Shown here piece by piece: positions 1 to 7,653 of a DNA stretch of 64,000 nucleotides. Below the pieces are notes generated by a model. That model was not told the DNA's origin, did not search any database, and was given only the letters and a program-made list of their open reading frames with translations. The stretch covers positions 2,108,001 through 2,172,000 of the forward strand of contig NZ_JAPDUW010000001.1 of NCBI RefSeq assembly GCF_026015295.1, written 5' to 3'. Each line of letters starts with the position of its first letter. Within the stretch, counting starts at the first letter, position 1. The DNA is from Segatella copri (lineage in GTDB: Bacteria > Bacteroidota > Bacteroidia > Bacteroidales > Bacteroidaceae). The translations under genes were made by a program, and so were the position numbers.

Positions 1-1899
1 AAGACTAGGAGAAATACCGCCTACAAATACCACCACGTCAGCATCGCCAACCTCAGCCAGAAGCTGAGACTCGGTTGGCGTATAGTTCTTCACTATGTCA
101 AACTGCATCACCGCCATATCGGTCTTCTGGAAATAATCCACCTGAATTATCACCGGCTTTCCAGCCTTTACGGAGATTGGCTTGTTGAGCATCTGTACAC
201 GGGCACGTCCCTTCCATACATCCGCCACCGTATCGCCATCAATGATGAGCCGGTAACCATCATCGCACCCCATTTTGATATTCAAGGTTTCATCCTTTTC
301 CGGAGTAAATACGCCCTCGTATCGGGCAGAGAAATTGGTAAGGTTCACTCCCGGAGCAAAGACGGTATTTCCACCATTGCTCTGGTTGATAGGCGAAGTC
401 ATCATGGCTGTAGCCACCGGCTCGCCCTTCATCTCAGAATTGTTCCAATAAGTAGCCTTCATGCCTTTGCTGCCATCGGTAGAAGTCAGGAGATTGAACT
501 TACTTTCCGTCACCTCATTTCTGGTCAACGTGCAGGCAGGAATATACTTGGCGTCCTTCACATATTTTCTGATGCCCTGCAGGATGGTTGTGGTAGAAGT
601 AGGATAACCCGAATAGTTGCCCCACTGCATGATGGAATCGTTGGCATTCGGTCCCATCACGACTATCTTCATTCCTGCTGATTTCAGCGGCAGGAGATTG
701 TTTCGGTTCTGAAGAAGCACGATTCCCTCTTCTGCCATCTTCTCTGCCAAATCCTTATGCGCCTTGCTGGCGATGACGGAAGATGGAATCTGAGTCCAAG
801 GCACGTTCTCGTCCTTATCGAAATCACCCAGACGAAAACGGGCTACCAACAGGCGCTTCAAACTCTCGTTCACCTTTTCCTCGCTGATCATTCCTGTCTT
901 CACCGCCTCAGGAAGCGAACGGTAAACGCTTCCGCATTCCACGTCGGTTCCGGCACCAATTGCCTGCGCCGTAGCCTCAGCCGGAGTCTTCGCAGTACCA
1001 TGTCGGCCAGGCACATAAAAGTCGTTGATGGCTCCGCAATCGGAAGTAATCAATCCCTTGAATCCCCATTCATCACGAAGAATCTGTCGTTCATACCTGG
1101 CATTGCTGCAACATGGCGCTCCGTCAATCCGCTGATAGGCGCACATCACCTCTGCCACATTTCCATCCTGCACCAGCGATTTGAAGGCAGGCAGATAAGT
1201 CTCCCACAAATCCCGCTCAGGCAAATCCTCTACATTGAAACTGTGTCTGTTCCATTCCGGACCGCTATGTACGGCAAAATGCTTGGCACAGGCTAGGAGC
1301 TTGACGTATTGGGGAGCCTGTGAGGAAGGCGTAGCCAGAACTCCCGGAGCCGACATAGGTTTGCCATCAAAGGTCTGTCCCTGCAATCCATTCACCACTG
1401 CAAGTCCCATTCTTGTGGTCAGATAAGGGTCCTCGCCATAAGTTTCCTGTCCACGCCCCCATCGTGGGTCGCGGAAGATATTGATGTTCGGAGTCCAGAA
1501 ACTCAGACTCTGGTAGCGCTTGATGTTGCCGCTTTTCTTCGCCTCCTGCGCCTTGGCTCTTGCCTCATCGCTCACGGCAGTAAACACCTTATATAATAAG
1601 GTATCGTCCCACGAAGCCGCCATGTGCATCGTGATAGGAAAAACAGTAACAAATCCGTTTCGCCCCACTCCGTGCAGCGCCTCGTTCCACCATTGAAACT
1701 GCGGAATGCCCAATCGTGCGATAGCCGGAGAAGTATCCATCATCAACTTCGTCTTCTCCTCCAGGGTAAGACGGGAAAGCAAATCGTTGGCTCTAGCCTC
1801 AGCAGAAAGGTTGGCATTCTGATAAGGAAGAAGCTGCTGTGCGCTGACAGAAAGCGACATCGCCATCAGCATCGCCATAGAAAATAGTTGTTTCTTCAT
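1..1899 (-). CDS. Glycoside hydrolase family 3 beta-xylosidase/glucosidase with PA14 insert (3' end cut by window)
   Basis: Secreted exo-acting glycosidase, probably a beta-xylosidase or beta-glucosidase working on hemicellulose oligosaccharides. The start ATG is at 1897-1899 and is followed by a signal peptide (MKKQLFSMAML...SAQ). The GH3 TIM-barrel follows, with the motif ITSDCGAI; Asp287 is the expected catalytic nucleophile. A C-terminal sandwich domain is interrupted from about residue 480 by a PA14-like carbohydrate-binding insert (KGMKATYWNNSEM...). The frame is open to base 1 (633 codons, ending ...VVFVGGISPSL), so about 200 C-terminal residues lie outside the window. A weak -7 box (TAACTTTGT, minus strand, 1948-1956) lies 50 bp upstream. 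Family assignment is firm. Xylosidase over glucosidase is inferred from overall resemblance to Prevotella Xyl3-type enzymes. Confidence 0.9.
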   Translation of the reverse strand, partial: MKKQLFSMAMLMAMSLSVSAQQLLPYQNANLSAEARANDLLSRLTLEEKTKLMMDTSPAIARLGIPQFQWWNEALHGVGRNGFVTVFPITMHMAASWDDTLLYKVFTAVSDEARAKAQEAKKSGNIKRYQSLSFWTPNINIFRDPRWGRGQETYGEDPYLTTRMGLAVVNGLQGQTFDGKPMSAPGVLATPSSQAPQYVKLLACAKHFAVHSGPEWNRHSFNVEDLPERDLWETYLPAFKSLVQDGNVAEVMCAYQRIDGAPCCSNARYERQILRDEWGFKGLITSDCGAINDFYVPGRHGTAKTPAEATAQAIGAGTDVECGSVYRSLPEAVKTGMISEEKVNESLKRLLVARFRLGDFDKDENVPWTQIPSSVIASKAHKDLAEKMAEEGIVLLQNRNNLLPLKSAGMKIVVMGPNANDSIMQWGNYSGYPTSTTTILQGIRKYVKDAKYIPACTLTRNEVTESKFNLLTSTDGSKGMKATYWNNSEMKGEPVATAMMTSPINQSNGGNTVFAPGVNLTNFSARYEGVFTPEKDETLNIKMGCDDGYRLIIDGDTVADVWKGRARVQMLNKPISVKAGKPVIIQVDYFQKTDMAVMQFDIVKNYTPTESQLLAEVGDADVVVFVGGISPSL

Positions 1900-2223
1900 T
1901 GATCTTATATTATTTATTCGATTTATGCTTTGATTTTTAAGTTGGTGACAAAGTTACACTTTTTTGTTGAGATAACCGCATCATCTGGCAGAAAAGTTTA
2001 AAATATTTATCCTTTCGTGCCAACATTACCACTTTCAGTCCGCTGGCACATAAGTTGCAAAAACAGAGAGTGAAAGCTGAAGCTAAAAGATAAAGGAGTT
2101 CGGAAGAATGACGGAGTTTCGAGGCGAAAGCAAAAAAATAACAAGAATATTAACAAGCAGAAATCCCGACGGAGCCGTAAGGAACCGAGAGGACGAGTAA
2201 AATAAAATTTGGAGGTTTTAATT
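1900..2223. other. Divergent intergenic region between GH3 and hsp20
   Basis: This stretch holds the minus-strand promoter for the GH3 gene and the sigma-54 promoter plus a roughly 150-nt leader for hsp20. The leader is purine-rich and has two GC-rich segments around 2100-2130 and 2165-2195 that could pair locally. No gene was recognised. A minus-strand open frame across it has no family resemblance and overlaps hsp20. Confidence 0.5.
2044..2059 (+). promoter_or_regulatory. Sigma-54 (RpoN) -24/-12 promoter of hsp20
   Basis: TGGCAC (2044-2049), five bases, then TTGCA (2055-2059) matches the sigma-54 consensus TGGCAC-N5-TTGCA exactly. Transcription would start near 2070 and leave a leader of about 150 nt before the hsp20 ATG. 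No TAnnTTTGC box occurs between here and the gene, which supports this site as the promoter. It implies control by an enhancer-binding activator. Confidence 0.7.
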
Positions 2224-2661
2224 ATGTTGTTAGCACGTAGAAATAATGATTCAGATTGGTTGAGTAACTTCTTTGATGATACTTTATTCAATACCGAAGT
2301 AATGCCACGTATGAATGCTACTGCTCCTGCCATTAACATCAAGGAGACAGATAAGAATTACATCATGGAGGTTGCAGCTCCTGGTTTGAAGAAAGAGTGG
2401 GTTCGTGTAAACATCGATAACGATGGTAATCTGAACATCGCCATCGAGAACAAGATGGAACACAAGGATGAAGACAAGCACGAGCACTATCTGCGCCGCG
2501 AATTCTCTTACGGCAACTACCAGCAGTGTTATACTCTGCCTGAGGATGCTGATCGTGAGAAGATTTCAGCAAAGGTAGCTGATGGTATACTCGAGGTCGA
2601 GATTCCAAAGCTTACTCCTAAGGAGGAGGCTAAGACTACAAAGAACATCGAAGTCAAATAA
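2224..2661 (+). CDS. Small heat shock protein, Hsp20/alpha-crystallin family
   Basis: ATP-independent holdase chaperone of the cytoplasm that binds unfolding proteins. The 145-residue product begins MLLARRNNDSDWLSNFFDD. Its alpha-crystallin domain spans about residues 30-140, with the typical AAPGLKKE, REFSYGNYQ and GILEVEIPK signatures. An upstream TTG could extend the frame by five codons, but the GGAGG at 2211-2215 sits 8 bases before the ATG at 2224 and decides this start. Transcription appears to come from a sigma-54 promoter, and a strong terminator follows. Monocistronic. Confidence 0.95.
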   Translation: MLLARRNNDSDWLSNFFDDTLFNTEVMPRMNATAPAINIKETDKNYIMEVAAPGLKKEWVRVNIDNDGNLNIAIENKMEHKDEDKHEHYLRREFSYGNYQQCYTLPEDADREKISAKVADGILEVEIPKLTPKEEAKTTKNIEVK

Positions 2662-2681
2662 TCATCTCCCATAAATGATGG

Positions 2682-2719
2682 AGGCAGATTCCAAAGCAAT
2701 TTGGAACCTGCCTTTTTTT
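2682..2719 (+). terminator. Intrinsic terminator after hsp20
   Basis: Arms at 2682-2695 and 2700-2713 pair almost perfectly around a GCAA loop (2696-2699). A run of seven T (2713-2719) follows. The right arm contains TTTGGAACCTGCC, which recurs in the terminator after the next gene. Confidence 0.92.
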
Positions 2720-2827
2720 GTGCCCTTACCTGAACCATCGCATTTTTCATCTACCTTATTATTATGATTTTCATGGAGCAGCCAAGAGTTTTTCACCATA
2801 AATCTTTTTTCTTCCATAATTAATATG

Positions 2828-2836
2828 TAATTTTGC
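2828..2836 (+). promoter_or_regulatory. -7 promoter box for the P-type ATPase gene
   Basis: TAATTTTGC matches the Bacteroidota -7 consensus TAnnTTTG. It lies 63 bp before the ATPase start, and a T-rich stretch occupies the -33 position. Confidence 0.6.
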
Positions 2837-2899
2837 AGGCAGAAAAGCAGACATGAAAACTTCTGCTTATAGATTTCAGAATATTAATATAAGAAACAG

Positions 2900-4885
2900 A
2901 TGAAGAAAACAATTCCAGTAATAGGCATGGCTTGCAGCGTATGCTCTGCCAATGTTGAAAAGAAGCTGCAGTCGCTCGAGGGCATTAACTCCGCCTCGGT
3001 TTCCCTGGCAAGCCGAACTGCCCTGGTAGATTATGACCCCGACATTATCTCTCTGGAAGATATGAAACGGGAAATCAGCAACGCCGGATACGACCTCGTT
3101 ATCGAAAACGACAGAAGCGTGGAGGAAATCAACCGCCGTGAGTTCACCCTCCTGCGCCGCCGAACCCTCGCTTCCTGGCTCTTCGCCATCCTGACCATGT
3201 GTTTCTCCATGGGCTGGATTTCCCTGGGTATGGAGCAGAATATGATTTCAGATGGCGTTGCCTCGGCTCATCACTCGAGTTCCTTCGCCAACCAGATTTG
3301 TCTGCTCCTGGCACTCGCAAACCTGCTCTACTGCGGCAAACAGTTTTATGTTTCCGCCTGGAAGCAGCTCCTGCATCATACGGCAAACATGGATTCGCTC
3401 GTAGCACTCAGCACCCTCATCGCCTTCCTCTTCAGCACCTTCAACACCTTCTTCGGAGAAATGGTATGGGGAGCGAGAGGCATAGAATGGCACACTTATT
3501 TTGATGCTTCCGTGATGATTATCACCTTTGTGCTGACCGGCAGATGCCTGGAAGAAAAGGCAAAGGACAGTACGGCGAGCAGCATCCGACAACTGATGGG
3601 AATGCAGCCGAAAACCGCCCGACTGGTGACTTACGAGAAGATAGAAGGCACCAACGACTACAAGATGGAGGAAGTTCCAATTTCCACCATTCAGATAGGC
3701 GACATGATAGAGGTAAGAGCCGGCGAGAAGATTCCGGTGGATGGCGTGGTTACCCAGGCAGAGAGTTTCATGACTCCCGATGCTGCCTATGTAGATGAAG
3801 CGATGATCAGCGGCGAACCGACTCCGGCGATGAAAAAGGCAGGCGACAACGTGCTGGCCGGCACCATTCCGAGTCAGGGAAAGCTCCGCATGAGAGCCAA
3901 GCAGATTGGCGAGAACACCGCCCTGGCACACATCATCCGCATGGTTCAGGAGGCGCAGGGCAGTAAGGCACCCGTGCAGCGCATCGTGGATAAGGCGGCT
4001 CTGATTTTCGTTCCAGCCGTGGCAGCCATCGCCCTCATCACCTTTTTAACATGGTGGCTGATAGGCGGCAACGCAGCACTTCCGCAGGCCATTCTTTCAG
4101 CCGTAGCCGTATTGGTCATCGCTTGTCCATGTGCCATGGGCTTAGCTACTCCTACCGCCCTGATGGTGGGCATCGGCAAGGCGGCGCAGAAGCAGATTCT
4201 CATCAAGGATGCGTCGGCGCTGGAGAATCTCCACAAGATCAACGCCCTCGTCATCGACAAGACCGGCACCCTCACCATTCCTAACCAGAACATCGATTTC
4301 ACCAAGCAGGAGGATTTGGATCTGGAGACGAGAGAGACCCTCAAGCCTCATGCCCAGGAAGCAATGAAGCAGTTGCAGGAAAAGGGAATAGAGGTTTATA
4401 TGATGAGTGGCGACAAGGAGGAAGCGGCTCACTACTGGGCAGAGAAAGCCGGCATCAAGCATTACCAGAGCAAGGTGCTGCCTGGCGACAAGCAGGCTTT
4501 GGTAAAGAAACTTCAGGACGAAGGCAAGCAGGTAGCGATGGTGGGCGACGGAATCAACGACACCCAGGCTTTGGCCCTTGCCAACGTGAGCATGGCGATA
4601 GGAAAGGGAACGGATGTGGCGATGGATGTGGCGCAGATTACGCTGATGAGCGACGACCTCTTGGCACTTCCGGAAGCCGTAAAACTGAGTCAGAAGACGG
4701 TTCACATGATTTGGCAGAATCTCTTCTGGGCGTTCATCTACAACATCATCTGCATCCCGTTGGCAGCCGGAGCCCTTCATATCTTCGGCATTGATTTCCA
4801 GATAACCCCAATGTGGGCAAGTGCCCTGATGGCCTTCTCCAGCGTAAGCGTAGTGCTTAATTCGCTGAGGTTGAGATTGGCGTAA
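2900..4885 (+). CDS. copA: Copper-type heavy-metal P1B-ATPase lacking the N domain
   Basis: Resembles a CopA-class Cu(I)-exporting ATPase of the inner membrane. Order of parts: an N-terminal HMA domain with GMACSVC (residues about 8-14), membrane helices, an actuator domain with ISGEP (303-307), the CPC metal-site motif (Cys409-Pro-Cys411), and the phosphorylation loop DKTGTLT (Asp453). The distal P domain follows with SGD (503-505), GDGIND and the C-terminal NSLRLRL signature. Only 50 residues separate DKTGT from SGD. In ordinary CopA proteins this interval carries the roughly 110-residue ATP-binding N domain with its Ser-Glu-His-Pro motif, and none of that is present here. The frame is continuous with no stop, so this is a short in-frame form of 661 residues rather than an evident frameshift. 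Metal specificity follows from CPC. Whether it still hydrolyses ATP is uncertain. Confidence 0.85.
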   Translation: MKKTIPVIGMACSVCSANVEKKLQSLEGINSASVSLASRTALVDYDPDIISLEDMKREISNAGYDLVIENDRSVEEINRREFTLLRRRTLASWLFAILTMCFSMGWISLGMEQNMISDGVASAHHSSSFANQICLLLALANLLYCGKQFYVSAWKQLLHHTANMDSLVALSTLIAFLFSTFNTFFGEMVWGARGIEWHTYFDASVMIITFVLTGRCLEEKAKDSTASSIRQLMGMQPKTARLVTYEKIEGTNDYKMEEVPISTIQIGDMIEVRAGEKIPVDGVVTQAESFMTPDAAYVDEAMISGEPTPAMKKAGDNVLAGTIPSQGKLRMRAKQIGENTALAHIIRMVQEAQGSKAPVQRIVDKAALIFVPAVAAIALITFLTWWLIGGNAALPQAILSAVAVLVIACPCAMGLATPTALMVGIGKAAQKQILIKDASALENLHKINALVIDKTGTLTIPNQNIDFTKQEDLDLETRETLKPHAQEAMKQLQEKGIEVYMMSGDKEEAAHYWAEKAGIKHYQSKVLPGDKQALVKKLQDEGKQVAMVGDGINDTQALALANVSMAIGKGTDVAMDVAQITLMSDDLLALPEAVKLSQKTVHMIWQNLFWAFIYNIICIPLAAGALHIFGIDFQITPMWASALMAFSSVSVVLNSLRLRLA

Positions 4886-4895
4886 AATGATAGAA

Positions 4896-4942
4896 AATGG
4901 CAGGTTCCCGATGCATCAATTTGGAACCTGCCATTATATTTT
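4896..4942 (+). terminator. Intrinsic terminator after the P-type ATPase gene
   Basis: Thirteen-base arms (4896-4908 and 4923-4935) form a stem followed by ATATTTTT. The right arm shares GGAACCTGCC with the hsp20 terminator 2.2 kb upstream. Confidence 0.85.
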
Positions 4943-5156
4943 TCCCCTTTTTCAAGCATACCCCAATACACTTTTCCTACGAAATAACCAAATAAAAAAC
5001 ACACTTTTCCAATGAAAACAAGGGCTAAAAGCTACACTTTTCCGAAAAAAGCTGGATTTTAGCCTTATAAAACATGGATTTTACCCCATAAACCACCCTT
5101 TTTTGCAAAGGCGATTTTCATAGCAAATCGTAAAGGACTTTTAAGGGATTGGAAAA

Positions 5157-5195
5157 CCTTAATGACCGATAATGACCTTGACCTTAATGACCGGA
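5157..5195 (+). repeat. ATGACC direct-repeat cluster, upstream copy
   Basis: Three ATGACC units and one TTGACC unit occur in 39 bp, within the phrase CCTTAATGACCG used twice. The same heptamer builds the arms of the large inverted repeat 300 bp downstream. No coding potential was recognised here. Confidence 0.6.
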
Positions 5196-5494
5196 AAATG
5201 CTCTTAAAAGCAAGAAAAAGTGGCTCCGATGGCACTTTTCACCTCCTCAGAAGGCAAAAATAAGAGGGGTAAAAGGCTGAATGAAAGGGGGAAAACGAGG
5301 AATTTCTTGATATATTTTGTCAAGATTCTCGTAAAAAGAGCAAGAAAATTTGGGTTGAGAGAAGGGGAACATATACTGTTTTAGGTGTATAAAGCACGAT
5401 GCTCGGCGAAAGTACAACACTAACTATTTCATTGACTATCATTATCTTACAAACAAATATCATCCTTTTCTGAATAACTTTCAGAAGCCTAATC

Positions 5495-5650
5495 CGGTCA
5501 TTTTGGTCACGGTCATTTTCGGTCATTTTCGTTTTCGGGGGCGCAAATCTCCCCTATAGTATTATATAAATATATTTATATATACTATAGACCCAAATGA
5601 CCGAATCATTTTTGAAAATGACCGAAAATGACCGTGACCGAAAATGACCG
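5495..5650. repeat. Large nested inverted repeat built from ATGACCG heptamers
   Basis: Arms of 37 bp at 5495-5531 and 5614-5650 are near-perfect reverse complements, and each holds several AAAATGACCG units. Between them lies an AT-rich palindrome (5554-5590) with two 18-bp halves and one extra T. The whole 156-bp block could form a long cruciform or RNA hairpin. It lies in a 1-kb gene-free stretch between the P-ATPase and the CPBP protease gene. Confidence 0.8.
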
Positions 5651-5776
5651 CTTTTTCAAATATCAAAAAACGATTCCAAAGGCGGCTTTTGCAATCAGAT
5701 GCAAAAAACGCAAATGCTTATATCACTACATATCAGTCACTTACAGCATATTTTTCAACATTCTACGGGAAAAAGC

Positions 5777-5808
5777 TTGCTTTCTGGTTAGAATTTTTGT
5801 ATCTTTGC
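5777..5808 (+). promoter_or_regulatory. Promoter of the CPBP protease gene
   Basis: TTG at 5777-5779 and TATCTTTGC at 5800-5808 are separated by 20 bp, the Bacteroidota -33/-7 arrangement. The start codon is 150 bp downstream, so the transcript has a long leader. Confidence 0.7.
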
Positions 5809-5845
5809 ACCGGCAATCGAAAGAACAGCCTTCTTGTGCCAAAAG

Positions 5846-5910
5846 TCGGTCATCTATGAAGACCGAGGCTGGTCTTAATAGATGGCAAGCGCTGGTCATC
5901 AATGAAGACC
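5846..5910 (+). repeat. Repeated GGTC/GACC hairpin elements in the leader of the CPBP gene
   Basis: A 17-bp element with GGTC and GACC ends occurs at 5848-5864 and again at 5894-5910 with one mismatch. The first copy extends to a TCGGTC...GACCGA stem (5846-5866). A third GGTC at 5871-5874 could pair with either. The copies lie inside the predicted leader, so they may be RNA structure. Confidence 0.5.
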
Positions 5911-5959
5911 ACAAAATGGGCAGGAATAAGATTTCAGTAACAAACAAAACTACAGCTTT

Positions 5960-6799
5960 ATGGAAAAAGAAAAACTTTCAGCAATCCTGTCAAAGGGAAG
6001 AAACGGAACCAAGGGATGGTTTCTGTATCGTGCATGGCCTGGCATCAGAAGTGCCATCTACGTCTATCTGATGTCCATGCTTGCAGCCTTTCCGATTGGC
6101 ATTGCAGCAGCTTTTTGCTGCGAATTTATCGAATTTCTAACGAAGACAACCATCAATAGTTCTGCATGGGCCATGGCAATTTATATGCTGGCTGCAGAGC
6201 TATATATGATTCATAAATGCCGGAAGAAATTCCATCTGCGTGTTCGCCTGGAAAAGATTCAGCAGATGCCTAAGACCATCATCTTCTTGCTGGCCTTTAT
6301 AGTGGGATTGTTCCAGGCCATTCCGATATCTGCATTAGAAAGTTTCATGGATTTGCCTGATTACATAGAGCAGGAAATTGTTAACCTGGAACATAATCCG
6401 ATTGGAATCCTGGTGCTCTGCATCATTGCTCCTATAGCCGAAGAATACCTCTTCCGCGGATTGATGATGCGAAAGATGCTGAGATGGAACATCAGTCCCT
6501 GGTATGCTATCATCGCTTCAAGCATCATGTTCGGCCTCATTCATGTCAACCCGGCACAGATTCCAGGAGCCATCATTCTGGGAATCGTCATGGCGTGGAT
6601 GTGTTACAGAACCAGGAGTTTGATTCCGGGCATCATCATCCACATCACCAACAATACGCTCTGCCTGATTCCTGAAGAATGCTACGATACTTACATCGCC
6701 AGCACTCCGATGATGGAAGCAAGCCTCAGCCTGATAAGCATCGCAATCGTCATTCTGTCGATTTGGCTCTTCAACAAGAAGACTGCTGCTGCATCGTAA
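5960..6799 (+). CDS. CPBP family intramembrane glutamic endopeptidase
   Basis: Membrane protease of the CAAX/Abi (CPBP) family, expected to cleave within or next to the inner membrane; its substrate is not predictable. The 279 residues have several hydrophobic helices. Motif 1 is EEYLFRG (Glu161, Glu162, Arg166), motif 2 is FGLIH (Phe191, His195), and the third conserved region is HITNN near residue 230. All catalytic positions are present. It has its own promoter with a structured leader, and no co-oriented neighbour follows. Confidence 0.9.
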   Translation: MEKEKLSAILSKGRNGTKGWFLYRAWPGIRSAIYVYLMSMLAAFPIGIAAAFCCEFIEFLTKTTINSSAWAMAIYMLAAELYMIHKCRKKFHLRVRLEKIQQMPKTIIFLLAFIVGLFQAIPISALESFMDLPDYIEQEIVNLEHNPIGILVLCIIAPIAEEYLFRGLMMRKMLRWNISPWYAIIASSIMFGLIHVNPAQIPGAIILGIVMAWMCYRTRSLIPGIIIHITNNTLCLIPEECYDTYIASTPMMEASLSLISIAIVILSIWLFNKKTAAAS

Positions 6800-6868
6800 A
6801 GAGACTTCATAAAAGGAAGTCTTCATAAGAAAGGCTTCCTTATCAAATTCCTCACCATAAGGGGAGAG

Positions 6869-7342
6869 TTATTCCTCCCCCTCTACCTTGCAGCAGTCGA
6901 ATCCCATCTCTTTGGCTTTATCAGGACCAAAGGTAAAGTAGATGGCTTCGCCCTCATCACAAACCTCGCCTTTGGAATTCTCCAGAGTCAGGTGGATGGT
7001 GACGATGTTGCGGCGCTGACTGGCGATGTGACCACGCACCGTAATCTGCGAATCGGTGGTCATCACAGGCTTCTTGTACTTCACGTTGAGCTGCATCGTC
7101 ACACCCGTGGTCTGCAGTTTGCGGTTGATAACCCAGCCTGCCACTTCATCCATTAGCATACTGATGATTCCGCCATGCAGGGTGTTGATCCAGCCCTGGT
7201 AATTCTCGCCGGGATTCCAGATGGTAAGCACATCCTCACCCTCTTCCCAAAACTCAAGATGCAATCCTACAGGATTGTTTGGGGCACAGCAAACGCAGTT
7301 GTAACCCTCCTTGTTCAAATATGGATTTAATATCTTCTTCAT
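6869..7342 (-). CDS. PaaI-type hotdog-fold thioesterase
   Basis: Cytoplasmic acyl-CoA thioesterase of the PaaI/hotdog superfamily; the acyl substrate is unknown. The 157 residues contain the superfamily signature NTLHGGIISMLMDEVAGW (about residues 53-70) and an adjacent beta-rich hotdog core. The N terminus has a CVCC cluster, seen in many Bacteroidota members. Transcribed alone from a TACCTTTGC box (minus strand, 7364-7372) 22 bp before the start. Confidence 0.85.
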   Translation of the reverse strand: MKKILNPYLNKEGYNCVCCAPNNPVGLHLEFWEEGEDVLTIWNPGENYQGWINTLHGGIISMLMDEVAGWVINRKLQTTGVTMQLNVKYKKPVMTTDSQITVRGHIASQRRNIVTIHLTLENSKGEVCDEGEAIYFTFGPDKAKEMGFDCCKVEGEE

Positions 7343-7363
7343 TTTCTAACTTTTTTAAACAAT

Positions 7364-7372
7364 GCAAAGGTA
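7364..7372 (-). promoter_or_regulatory. -7 promoter box of the thioesterase gene
   Basis: Minus-strand TACCTTTGC sits 22 bp upstream of the thioesterase ATG. The rest of 7343-7653 holds only this box and the porin promoter on the other strand. Confidence 0.6.
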
Positions 7373-7553
7373 CGAATAATATCTGATAAGACAAAGTTTT
7401 TAAAAAATATTATTGTTGGTAGCCATTTAATACCTAAAAATAAGGACAGAACAGAACCTTCCATCCATATAAGAGAACCACAATACCTAGAAATGAGGAT
7501 AACAAAGAGTACTTATCTATTTAGACTAAATAAAAAATACTAATTATTAAGTA

Positions 7554-7585
7554 TTGCAGGATTTTAAAATATCAAGTATCTTTGC
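7554..7585 (+). promoter_or_regulatory. Promoter of the porin-like gene
   Basis: TTG (7554-7556), 20 bp, then TATCTTTGC (7577-7585). The gene starts 68 bp downstream. Confidence 0.7.
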
Positions 7586-7653
7586 AGCGTGAATTAGAAA
7601 GATGCTCGCAGACGGCGGGCAAGTGAACAAGAAATTATACAAAACATTAAGAA

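Noticed and set aside
5628..6071. Plus-strand frame beginning in the ATGACCG repeat
   Set aside because: It starts inside the inverted repeat, crosses a good promoter and overlaps the CPBP gene out of frame, with no coding character.
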